This document shows positions 8,462 to 16,507 of a DNA stretch of 64,000 nt, piece after piece. The DNA is from Pseudoalteromonas caenipelagi. GTDB taxonomy: Bacteria > Pseudomonadota > Gammaproteobacteria > Enterobacterales > Alteromonadaceae. Numbering within the stretch: position 1 is the first letter of the stretch; each line of letters begins with the position of its first letter. Location of the stretch: positions 405,453 to 469,452 of the forward strand of contig NZ_JABBPG010000004.1 of the NCBI RefSeq assembly GCF_013140855.1, written 5' to 3'. The notes beneath the pieces were generated by a model. That model was not told the origin of the DNA, ran no database searches, and was given only the letters and a program-made list of their open reading frames with translations. The position numbers were made by a program, and so were the translations under genes.

Positions 8462-9829
8462 CTACTTACCGATACAAAACGAGCTAAATATTTTGCCAAG
8501 CAGGTCATCGGAGCTAAATTCGCCGGTGATCTCGTTCAGGTACTGCTGAGTGAGGCGCAGTTCTTCTGCCAGAATTTCTCCTGCGATATGCATTTCTAAC
8601 TGGGTTTTACCTATGTCTAAGTGCTCAGCGGCGCGCTCTAGGGCATCTAAGTGACGACGACGAGCCATAAAACCACCTTCGGTAGAACCTTCAAAACCGA
8701 TACAGGCTTTAAGATGATCGCGTAGCAAATCAATCCCTTGTGTATTTTTGGCGCTTAAGCGTAGCACTGGGTAGTCACCTTGTTGGCACATGCCCGATGT
8801 TTCTGCTGATAAATCTATTTTGTTGCGTACCACAGTCACAGCCATACCTTGCGGTAATTGCTGCATAAACTCAGGCCAGATCTTGGTAGGGTCGGTTTCT
8901 TGGGTATCGGTGCCATCCACCATAAATAACACATGATCGGCTTGACGAATTTCATCCCAAGCACGCTCAATACCAATTTGTTCTACTTTATCAGGGCTTT
9001 CACGCAAGCCGGCAGTGTCGATAATATGTAGTGGCATGCCATCAATATGAATATGTTCACGCAGTACATCGCGAGTGGTACCCGCAATGTCGGTAACAAT
9101 GGCGGCTTCTCGACCTGCTAAGGCATTGAGTAAGCTAGATTTACCTGCATTAGGGCGACCGGCGATAACCACCCGCATACCTTCACGCATGATGCTACCT
9201 TGCTTGGCTTGTTTGCGCACTTCCTTTAACTGTTCAATGATAGTGTTAAGATCACCACTGACTTTACCATCAGATAAAAAGTCGATTTCTTCATCTGGAA
9301 AGTCGATAGCTGCTTCAACGTACATACGTAAGTGGATCACTTTCTCCACCAGCGTATTGATATGTTTTGAAAAGTCACCTTGTAAGGAGTGTAGGGCGCT
9401 CTTTGCTGCTTGTTCACTGGTGGCATTGATCAGATCGGCAATGGCTTCGGCTTGGGTCAAATCCATTTTGTCGTTCATAAAGGCGCGCTCTGAGAACTCG
9501 CCAGGTTGCGCGAGTCTAACCCCAGGGATTTGGCAAATCTCTTTTAATAACATGTCGATGACGATTGGGCCGCCATGGCCTTGCAGCTCAAGTACATCTT
9601 CTCCGGTAAACGAGTGAGGATTTTTAAAATAAAGTGCAATACCTTGATCTAGCTGCTCGCCTGACAAGTTGTTAAATGGTACATATTCGGCGTAGCGAAC
9701 TTTTGGTGTCTTGCCAATAACGGTTTGCGCCACTTGGCTTGCAAGCGGACCGGAAACACGAATAATACCGACACCACCTCGTCCAGGTGCTGTGGCTTGG
9801 GCAACAATAGTATCTTGATTTGTGATCAT
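8462..9829 (-). CDS. mnmE: MnmE (TrmE), tRNA-modification GTPase
   Basis: MnmE is the GTPase and folate-binding partner of MnmG in wobble-uridine modification. Domains: N-terminal tetrahydrofolate-binding domain ([22 protein letters not shown]), helical domain, inserted G domain with [16 protein letters not shown] and NKID motifs, and the C-terminal CIGK whose Cys is conserved. The start is set at ATG 9829 ([11 protein letters not shown]), which gives 455 residues, one more than E. coli; a TTG four codons earlier is less likely. In many relatives mnmE directly follows yidC; here about 17 kb separate them. Confidence 0.97.
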   Translation of the reverse strand: MITNQDTIVAQATAPGRGGVGIIRVSGPLASQVAQTVIGKTPKVRYAEYVPFNNLSGEQLDQGIALYFKNPHSFTGEDVLELQGHGGPIVIDMLLKEICQIPGVRLAQPGEFSERAFMNDKMDLTQAEAIADLINATSEQAAKSALHSLQGDFSKHINTLVEKVIHLRMYVEAAIDFPDEEIDFLSDGKVSGDLNTIIEQLKEVRKQAKQGSIMREGMRVVIAGRPNAGKSSLLNALAGREAAIVTDIAGTTRDVLREHIHIDGMPLHIIDTAGLRESPDKVEQIGIERAWDEIRQADHVLFMVDGTDTQETDPTKIWPEFMQQLPQGMAVTVVRNKIDLSAETSGMCQQGDYPVLRLSAKNTQGIDLLRDHLKACIGFEGSTEGGFMARRRHLDALERAAEHLDIGKTQLEMHIAGEILAEELRLTQQYLNEITGEFSSDDLLGKIFSSFCIGK

Positions 9830-10022
9830 GCTGAGTATCAATTGAGCGTTACATAATAGTCAATTGTATCTCAAAGTGGACAGCGCAGCTATGGTGGCAG
9901 GTTTATCATGCTTTTGTCTCATTTATTGGACTGTAAGCTTATGATCATAATACAATACGGTTGGTTTACTTTACTACAAATGTAGTAATTTTATTACATT
10001 TATGGAAGTTGTGAAGGAATAT

Positions 10023-12389
10023 ATGGCGTACATTTTTGAGACTTACACTTTTGACCCTGAATTGGGTGTGTTGTACAGCGAAGAGGAGGAAATCCAACTT
10101 AGGCCTAAATTGGCACAGCTATTAGAGTATTTTTTGCAAAACTCAGGGCGCGTGATCACGCGTGACGAACTGTTATCAGCCCTTTGGGTAAATGGAGAAT
10201 ATCGAGAGAGCTCTTTAACGCAAAGCATTAGAGAGTTGCGTAAGCAACTAAAAGACAATGTACAAAACCCCATATTTATTAAAACCTATCCACAAAGAGG
10301 GTATGTTTGGATCAGTGCACCAAAAGCACTCCACGGCAGTTCTGACGATAACGCACTTTCTACTTCTAAGATAAACAAACATACGCTGTCTGATTGGCTT
10401 AAAAAGCCAATGGTGATCATCCTGTGTGCTTTATCACTGGTGTTCTTCAGTGGTGGTGTGACTTTTTTAGTATCAAAAAATAACTTTATTGCGGATTCTA
10501 AATATGAAAATAATCATAATGATCGACTACTTATCGCGCCTTTTAAAAATCTAACAGGGGAAACGGAGTTTGATTGGTTAAATTATGGCTTGCGCCATTT
10601 ATTGATACAGAATTTAAAAGATTCTGGGGTATTTACCGTGATCCCCGACAAACCTGCATATCATCTGTTTTCACAAGAGCATGAAGCGCATGAAAATATG
10701 GGAGAAACACTCGAAGCGCTCGTTCAACAGGGGCATGCAGATCGTTGGTTAGAAGCAAGCGTTTCTCAAGAAAATGGCTTATTTGTTTTTCATTATACCT
10801 TGTCGGATAAGACGGGTAAGGCCAAAAAAGGCGTTATTTATAGTGATGATCTGACACACCCTTTGGCTGACTTAGCTGCAACACTAGCCAAACAAATAAT
10901 AGGTAAAAATGGCATAGTCAGCACATATCAGGTCTCTGACAATGATTTTTCTACTAAAGACTATCTTGAAGGCTTATATGCGCTAGAAACCAGAGGTGTT
11001 GGGCTTGCAATGCGCTATTTTGAGGCGTCGGTACTGCATGATCCTAATAACTTACACTCGCAAGTTGAGTTGGCGAGAACTTATTGGCATACCGGTCGGT
11101 TAGCGCAGGCCAATGAAATTTTTAACCAGTTAAATCGTGACTCGAAACTTGAAGCGCACTCTATGCTCAAAGCGAGGATGCTAGAATATTGGGGAGAGCT
11201 GAAGCTTGCGCAAGGAGATTATGAAACTGCAAATAGTTTGTTGGAACAGGCTTTGATGGGGGTCGATGAGATTGATAATGATGTGCTCAGATCAAAAATT
11301 TACAACAAACTTTCAGCCATCGCATGGTTACAGCAGGATAAACTGCGATCAGAACATTTTGCGCTGCAAGCTAAGCGCCTGTTTGATATGCATGATATGA
11401 CGGAGTCCGAAGCACAACGTTTGTATTATATTGGTAACCCTCCTGCTGCTAGGCCTGATAAGGAGCAACCTCTTGATTTAGAAGCCAGTTTGCAGAGCTT
11501 GTATAAATCAGTGCGTTACTACACGGCAAATGGCAATCTTAGCTTGTTGATGAAAACCTACTTTGCACTTGGGCAAAATTATTTAGCTCCGTTAGATGAT
11601 AGGCTCAATGCGTTGATGAGTGCATTAGATTTGGCTGCTGAGCAACAAGAGGTTGTTTATCAAATAAAAATAGCAAATTACCTTGGCTTTTACTTTATTC
11701 AATTGCATGAAGGAGATAAAGCGTTGCAATATATCAACCTTGCCGCTGATGTATTAAAGCATGAACTTGATATTGCGCCGCTGCGTTATTACAACCAACT
11801 ATTGCTTGCTATGGCTAAAATGGACATCGGTATTGCAACTGACGATGTGCAAGCTTTAGAAAGCGCTAAACGTACCTTCACAAGGCTGTTAGCTCAGTTA
11901 TCTGGCGTCGATAATTTTGCAAATATCAAAGCTGATGCGTATTTATTAAAGGGCTGGTCTTTGCTTGCTTTAGCGCAGTACCAGGGGGCATTAGAGAGTT
12001 TGACGCAAGCGAATCGCCTTTATGAAGATTTAAAAATGAAAGATTCACAGAGCTATGCAGTGTACTCTTTGATTTATACCCACTTGCAGCTGGGTAATGA
12101 TAAACAAGCGATTGCGCTGTCAGAGTCAGGCAAGTTTAATAAGAAGCTAATTTATGACTACGCAGCGTTTGCCTACTTTCGAGCAAAGGATATTGATAAT
12201 GCCATCGCCCAGCTGAAAAAAACCAAACGGCATTTTGCGCCTTATTGGCGTGAACAAGACGAATCAATTCTAACGCAGCTGCTCAGTAGGCAAGCGCAAA
12301 TAAAGCCGCAAAAGTGGCTCGAGGCACTGCAAAAGCCTTACTCAGTGTACTGTGAGTCAGAATGGAACTTACAATCGGGGCTAAAATAA
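10023..12389 (+). CDS. CadC/ToxR-like membrane-bound transcriptional regulator with TPR periplasmic region
   Basis: A one-component regulator of 788 residues. Residues about 1-105 form an OmpR/PhoB-type winged helix (LRPKLAQLLEYFLQNSGRVITRDELL, then SIRELRKQLKDN and YPQRGYVW). One membrane segment lies near 131-151. The large C-terminal part would be periplasmic, starting with an APFKNLTGE segment like other CadC relatives, then TPR-like helical repeats from about residue 300 on. In this family the outer domain senses a ligand and the tethered domain binds DNA. The start is ATG 10023 because AAGGA lies five bases upstream; an ATG at 10002 is in frame. It lies upstream of and co-directional with the quinolone-like operon and is the best local candidate regulator; that link is inference. 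Confidence 0.85.
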   Translation: MAYIFETYTFDPELGVLYSEEEEIQLRPKLAQLLEYFLQNSGRVITRDELLSALWVNGEYRESSLTQSIRELRKQLKDNVQNPIFIKTYPQRGYVWISAPKALHGSSDDNALSTSKINKHTLSDWLKKPMVIILCALSLVFFSGGVTFLVSKNNFIADSKYENNHNDRLLIAPFKNLTGETEFDWLNYGLRHLLIQNLKDSGVFTVIPDKPAYHLFSQEHEAHENMGETLEALVQQGHADRWLEASVSQENGLFVFHYTLSDKTGKAKKGVIYSDDLTHPLADLAATLAKQIIGKNGIVSTYQVSDNDFSTKDYLEGLYALETRGVGLAMRYFEASVLHDPNNLHSQVELARTYWHTGRLAQANEIFNQLNRDSKLEAHSMLKARMLEYWGELKLAQGDYETANSLLEQALMGVDEIDNDVLRSKIYNKLSAIAWLQQDKLRSEHFALQAKRLFDMHDMTESEAQRLYYIGNPPAARPDKEQPLDLEASLQSLYKSVRYYTANGNLSLLMKTYFALGQNYLAPLDDRLNALMSALDLAAEQQEVVYQIKIANYLGFYFIQLHEGDKALQYINLAADVLKHELDIAPLRYYNQLLLAMAKMDIGIATDDVQALESAKRTFTRLLAQLSGVDNFANIKADAYLLKGWSLLALAQYQGALESLTQANRLYEDLKMKDSQSYAVYSLIYTHLQLGNDKQAIALSESGKFNKKLIYDYAAFAYFRAKDIDNAIAQLKKTKRHFAPYWREQDESILTQLLSRQAQIKPQKWLEALQKPYSVYCESEWNLQSGLK

Positions 12390-12407
12390 TCTCTGTACTT
12401 TTATATT

Positions 12408-12431
12408 AAAGGCCCTACATGGGCTTTTTTT
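12408..12431 (+). terminator. Rho-independent terminator after the CadC-like gene
   Basis: AAAGGCCC - TACAT - GGGCTTTTTTT forms a short GC-rich stem followed by a run of seven T, 18 bases after the stop codon at 12389. Confidence 0.8.
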
Positions 12432-12884
12432 ATGTTTTTGGCGCTGTTAACTGGCGCTTACTTGTGTGAGTTAACGCGTATTACATTAACGCAAAGCATT
12501 CAATAAAGCGCGTTTTAAGCTATTCTAAATGTCAGCCTTCCATTATTGTCTAAACCTTTTTAATGCTTCCTCTTGTTGACGTGTTTCGTGCTGAAAATAT
12601 TTGTCACTTCTTTTGCAATTAACGATGCCTGTCTATGTAAAACTTAATGAAAATATTCATATAGTTAATCTCTTTTTTATCTCGCCTTTATATTCAAAAT
12701 TTAAATTTTACTCATGTTTTAGCGTTTTTGTGTCGCTATAAAAACCATTTTAGTTATAGGGTCTTGCCTGCGCAAAATTAGCCTGGGATGAGGGTCTCAA
12801 TACTCGCAAATCGAGTAGTAGGGCAACGCACACTATTGGGCTTTATGCAGTAGTTTCTGATGACAACAAAAGGAGGCAAAAGGA
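12432..12884 (+). promoter_or_regulatory. Leader/promoter region of the quinolone-like operon
   Basis: About 450 AT-rich bases with no conserved gene. A TTGACG at 12576-12581 could be a -35 element but lacks a good -10, so I do not assign a promoter. A perfect palindrome TACTCG-CAAAT-CGAGTA at 12801-12817 could be an operator or an RNA hairpin. The region ends with a strong AGGAGG Shine-Dalgarno (12871-12876) plus AAGGA directly ahead of the leader ORF. The cis-elements controlling a 12-kb operon should lie here. Confidence 0.5.
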
Positions 12885-12956
12885 ATGATTTGCACTTTAA
12901 TGAGGTTTTCTCGTGCGGCAAGTTTAAGCTGGTGGGGGCACCGTTATGAGTTTTGA
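12885..12956 (+). CDS. 23-residue leader peptide with tandem Trp codons, overlapping the pqsA-like start
   Basis: An ORF of 23 codons (MICTLMRFSRAASLSWWGHR, then YEF) begins at ATG 12885 behind a good Shine-Dalgarno region. Codons 16-17 are TGG TGG (12930-12935). The stop TGA at 12954-12956 lies inside the pqsA-like gene, whose ATG is at 12946, so the two frames overlap by 11 bases. The likely Shine-Dalgarno of the pqsA-like gene (GGTGGGGG, 12931-12938) coincides with the Trp codons. A ribosome stalled there for lack of Trp-tRNA would cover it. Tandem Trp codons recall TrpL. The reading is inferential: the Trp codons might be a by-product of the G-rich sequence. Confidence 0.55.
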   Translation: MICTLMRFSRAASLSWWGHRYEF

Positions 12957-14442
12957 AAACTTAGCTGTTACATGGCTTGTGAATGCTTGCAACAAACAAA
13001 AAGAAGTGATCTGTACGCAGCAAGGGTCACTTACTTATCAGGCTTTGCTAGAACAAGTTTGTGCCTTGGCAAGTACATTTCAGCATCTGGATATCAAGGC
13101 GAATGACCGAGTTGTGATAGCGCTGAACGATGGGGTTATTTTACATAGCTGCTTTTTAGCATGTATCGCCATAGGTGCTATTCCTATTGTGGTCAACCCG
13201 AAGCTCTCTCAACCGAGTTTGGGTTTTATTATTGGTGACAGTCAAGCGAGTTTAGTTGTCAACGAACTCAATCATACCGTTAATTTTGAGCTCTATCATA
13301 ATGGTGCGGTGGCTCAGTCATATACGTATCAACAATTACTGAAATATGCTCAGGTAGGTTGGCATAACTTCCATTATAAACAAGCTGATGATGTGGCATT
13401 TATGCAATACACATCAGGCACAACAGGGAATCCTAAAGGGGTGATGCACAGTAGCAGTAATGCACTCAACAGTGTGCGTTATTATGCTCAGGATGTGTTG
13501 CAAGCGCAAAGTGAGGATAGGTTTTACTCTTTAGCCAAATGCTTTTTTGGTTACGGACTTGGCAATAGCTTGTTCTTCCCATTGGCATGTGGTGCCAGCG
13601 TGGTACTTGATAGTGATTGGCCGAGCAAAGATAAAGTACTCGCTAATTTAGAACAATATCGACCAACCATATTTTGTGGTGTACCGGCGATGTACCAAGC
13701 GTTGCTAAACGATAGCCAAACTCAGCATGCATTTATGAGTGTGCGAAGGGCTGTTTCAGCAGGTGCCCCCTTACCTAACAAGCTTTTTGATCAATGGCAG
13801 AAAATCCATAAAACCACGATTTTAGATGGGCTAGGCTCAACAGAGTTATGTCACATATTTTGCAGTCATAGTGCAAATACGGCCTCGGCAGGGACGATAG
13901 GAAAGCCATTACAACAGTATCAAATCGAAATCCGTGACTCACAGGGAAACGTACTGGAAGAGGGTGAGTCGGGCACTATGTGGGTGAAGGGTCCATCGCT
14001 TTCACAAGGCTATTGGCGCAACCCTCAAGCAACGCAGGCTAAGTTTCAAAATGGTTGGTATAACAGTGGTGACCTAGCTCTTCGTGATGAACAGGGCTTT
14101 ATACACTTTAAAGGGCGCGCTGATGACTTATTCAAAGTCAATGGCCGTTGGGTTGTACCCAGCGATATTGAAGCACGGATACTTAATGACTTTAATCAAA
14201 TAACTGAGCTGGCTTTAGTCCCGAGTGAAGATGAAAGTGGTCTTACAAAAGCCGCCTTGTATATCGTTGCAAATACGGTTGAGCAAAGTGAAATCATCGC
14301 AAAGGTTGCGCTTTGGTGTCAAAACAACTTATCGAGTTATCAACGACCTATTACTATTTCCTTGCTTGATGCTTTACCGCGCAATGATAACGGCAAGGTT
14401 ATCCGCAAACAGCTTTACTGTGTTTCACAAGAGGTGGCGTAA
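12946..14442 (+). CDS. pqsA: PqsA-like anthranilate-CoA ligase (benzoate-CoA ligase family)
   Basis: An ANL-superfamily ligase of 498 residues (PqsA of P. aeruginosa is 517). It should adenylate anthranilate and load it onto CoA, the priming step of alkylquinolone synthesis. The P-loop YTSGTTGNPKGV is at 155-166, the aryl-CoA ligase signature KCFFGYGLGNSLFFPLACGA follows, then LDGLGSTE, the YNSGDLALRDEQGF hinge region, and the C-terminal catalytic Lys484 in NGKVIRKQ. The aryl substrate is deduced from the benzoate-CoA-ligase-type signature and from the anthranilate synthase genes just downstream. Its stop overlaps the next start (TAATG), indicating translational coupling. Its own start sits inside the leader ORF. 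Confidence 0.82.
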   Translation: MSFENLAVTWLVNACNKQKEVICTQQGSLTYQALLEQVCALASTFQHLDIKANDRVVIALNDGVILHSCFLACIAIGAIPIVVNPKLSQPSLGFIIGDSQASLVVNELNHTVNFELYHNGAVAQSYTYQQLLKYAQVGWHNFHYKQADDVAFMQYTSGTTGNPKGVMHSSSNALNSVRYYAQDVLQAQSEDRFYSLAKCFFGYGLGNSLFFPLACGASVVLDSDWPSKDKVLANLEQYRPTIFCGVPAMYQALLNDSQTQHAFMSVRRAVSAGAPLPNKLFDQWQKIHKTTILDGLGSTELCHIFCSHSANTASAGTIGKPLQQYQIEIRDSQGNVLEEGESGTMWVKGPSLSQGYWRNPQATQAKFQNGWYNSGDLALRDEQGFIHFKGRADDLFKVNGRWVVPSDIEARILNDFNQITELALVPSEDESGLTKAALYIVANTVEQSEIIAKVALWCQNNLSSYQRPITISLLDALPRNDNGKVIRKQLYCVSQEVA

Positions 14443-15866
14443 TGCAGTTTAGTTATTCACATCAAATCTGTGAGTTACCGTATCAAATTGATCAAGTGGT
14501 TGATTTATACAAACGTTATGCAGATCCAAAGCAGTCTTTTATTTTTGAATATAACAATGCAGGTAACAAAACCATGCCACCGCGTTTTTCGGTGATTGGG
14601 TTATCAACACTTGCCAGTATTCGAGTAAAGAACAACGCACTGTTGTTAAAAACGTCTCAGGACGAAATCGCTTATCCAATTGCAGACAGTACACAAGTTT
14701 GGTCAACACTCGAACAAGTGTTGAGCGAGTTTGAGATCATGACGCCTTCGCAGTTGCCTTGTTTTGCTGGTGGCTGGTTTGGTTTTTGGGGTTATGAAAG
14801 TGTTCGTTATTTTGAGCCTCAAAAACTGCCATTCCCAAATAAAAAAGATCTGACCGACTCTGCGGATATTGCTTTGATGCTGCCTAAACAATTGTTGGTC
14901 ATGGACCACCAGCAAGCTCGTATGTGGATGGTGGCTTACGCTCAAAAAGGAGAGTCAGTTGACCTTGATCTAACCGACAATGGATTTGATTGGCAACAGG
15001 ATCAAACCCGCTCAGATGTACGCTATCAGTTTGATAAACAAAACTTTATGCAAGCTGTAGAGCAATTGAAGCAGCATATCACTGATGGTGAAATTATGCA
15101 GGCCGTATTATCACAGCGGATGTGTATCGATGTTAGCGGTCAGGGCATTAATTTTTTTGCCAAACTGCGCAAAGCCAGTCCCTCACCTTATGCGTTTTAT
15201 GTACGCATGGACAACAGTTGTATTTTTGGCGCTTCCCCTGAGACGCTGGTTCGCTCCCACGACGGGCAGATCGTATCATTCCCTATGGCCGGCACTCGAC
15301 ATAGAACGAGCTGTGAACACACCAACCAGCGTTTAGAAGCTGATCTACTTAATGATGAAAAAGAGTGCGCTGAACATTTGATGCTGATTGATTTGGCGAG
15401 AAATGATGTTGGTAAGGTTGCAAAACTGGCTTCTGTGTCGGTACCAAAAATGATGTCCGTAGAGCATTTTTCTCATGTAATGCACATCACTTCTGAAGTT
15501 CGCGCAGAGCAATTAGCCCACACCTCGGCACTGGATGTTATTCGCGCCACCTTGCCTGCAGGCACGCTAAGTGGCGCGCCAAAAATTCGCGCCATGCAAT
15601 TAATAGATCAATATGAAACGGTACGTAGAGGCCTTTATGGCGGCGGTGTCGGGGTCTTGTCAGAGCAAAATGTGGATTTAGCCATCGTGATACGTTCGGC
15701 ATTGATCAAAGACGGATGTTTACATATCCAAGCTGGTGCTGGGGTTGTTGCTGACTCTGTGGCTGTCAATGAGTGGCAGGAAACCCTCAATAAGAGCCGC
15801 GCCATGTTGGAAGCATTAGGCATTGAAGAAACTAAAAAAGATAAGGAAAAATCAATATGTTACTGA
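14442..15866 (+). CDS. trpE: Anthranilate synthase component I (TrpE/PhnA type)
   Basis: Chorismate-binding subunit that makes anthranilate with ammonia from the TrpG partner. The 474-residue protein has the chorismate-enzyme core: GEIMQAVLSQRM, PSPYAFYVRM, GASPETLVR, PMAGTRHR, DEKECAEHLMLIDLARNDVG, PAGTLSGAPKIRAM and GGGVGVL. The tryptophan feedback motif LLES of biosynthetic TrpE is replaced by IFEY (residues 34-37), suggesting insensitivity to tryptophan. It is not followed by trpDCFBA, so it probably serves the quinolone-like pathway, as PhnA does in Pseudomonas. It overlaps trpG by 10 bases. Aminodeoxychorismate synthase is a less likely alternative. Confidence 0.85.
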   Translation: MQFSYSHQICELPYQIDQVVDLYKRYADPKQSFIFEYNNAGNKTMPPRFSVIGLSTLASIRVKNNALLLKTSQDEIAYPIADSTQVWSTLEQVLSEFEIMTPSQLPCFAGGWFGFWGYESVRYFEPQKLPFPNKKDLTDSADIALMLPKQLLVMDHQQARMWMVAYAQKGESVDLDLTDNGFDWQQDQTRSDVRYQFDKQNFMQAVEQLKQHITDGEIMQAVLSQRMCIDVSGQGINFFAKLRKASPSPYAFYVRMDNSCIFGASPETLVRSHDGQIVSFPMAGTRHRTSCEHTNQRLEADLLNDEKECAEHLMLIDLARNDVGKVAKLASVSVPKMMSVEHFSHVMHITSEVRAEQLAHTSALDVIRATLPAGTLSGAPKIRAMQLIDQYETVRRGLYGGGVGVLSEQNVDLAIVIRSALIKDGCLHIQAGAGVVADSVAVNEWQETLNKSRAMLEALGIEETKKDKEKSICY

Positions 15867-16489
15867 TGATAGACAACTATGATTCCTTTACCTACAACCT
15901 GGTTCACTATGTCGCGGAACTCGGTCAAAAGGTGAAGGTGGTACGCAATGATGAGGTAAGTATTGATGACCTTATCGCTTTGCGACCCGATGGCTTGATT
16001 GTTTCGCCTGGCCCATTTGGACCCGAACAAGCCGGTATTTCTTGCGAAGCAATTCGATACTTTTCTGGCCTAATCCCCATTTTAGGCGTGTGTCTTGGGC
16101 ATCAGTCGATTGGCCATGTTTTTGGCGCTAAGGTCAAACATGCTGATAAGCCAGTACATGGTAAATGCTCAAGTATTGTGCATGATGGTTCGGGTTTATT
16201 TACCGGACTCCCGTCACCTTTGCGTGTTACTCGTTACCACAGTTTAAGTTTGGCGTGGCCACTACCTCACTCACTAGAAGTTATTGCAATGACTTCCCAA
16301 GATGCTGTTAGTGATGTGAGCTCTTCTCAGATTATGGCGCTAAAACACAGAACTTTACCCATATACGGTGTGCAATTTCACCCAGAATCAATTGCTTCTG
16401 AAGGGGGAAAAGCCATGTTGGAAAATTGGCTCAAAGAAACGGGTCTGAGCAAGCTTAGTAACAAGCCTCGTACCGTTGAAGCCGCTTAA
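15857..16489 (+). CDS. trpG: Anthranilate synthase component II, glutamine amidotransferase (TrpG/PhnB type)
   Basis: Class I glutamine amidotransferase that supplies ammonia to component I. The 210 residues include the N-terminal DNYDSFTYNLVHYV, the oxyanion segment SPGPFGPEQAG, the nucleophile Cys in GVCLGHQSIG, and the His-Glu pair in QFHPESIASEGG. TrpG and PabA are hard to tell apart by sequence; the neighbour decides for anthranilate synthase. It overlaps the trpE-like gene by 10 bases and is followed 18 bases later by the second ligase. Confidence 0.88.
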   Translation: MLLMIDNYDSFTYNLVHYVAELGQKVKVVRNDEVSIDDLIALRPDGLIVSPGPFGPEQAGISCEAIRYFSGLIPILGVCLGHQSIGHVFGAKVKHADKPVHGKCSSIVHDGSGLFTGLPSPLRVTRYHSLSLAWPLPHSLEVIAMTSQDAVSDVSSSQIMALKHRTLPIYGVQFHPESIASEGGKAMLENWLKETGLSKLSNKPRTVEAA

Positions 16490-16507
16490 CTCAATAGGAT
16501 GTGAACG

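Noticed and set aside
9075..9617. Long plus-strand ORF of 180 codons
   Set aside because: It lies antisense within mnmE, has low-complexity composition and no recognisable family.
12576..12604. TTGACG as a promoter of the quinolone-like operon
   Set aside because: No acceptable -10 at 16-18 bases; left unassigned.
14442..16489. trpE-trpG as part of a tryptophan operon or phenazine cluster
   Set aside because: No trpD, trpC, trpF, trpB, trpA or phz genes are near; the flanking genes are a PqsA-like ligase and PqsB-E-like proteins.
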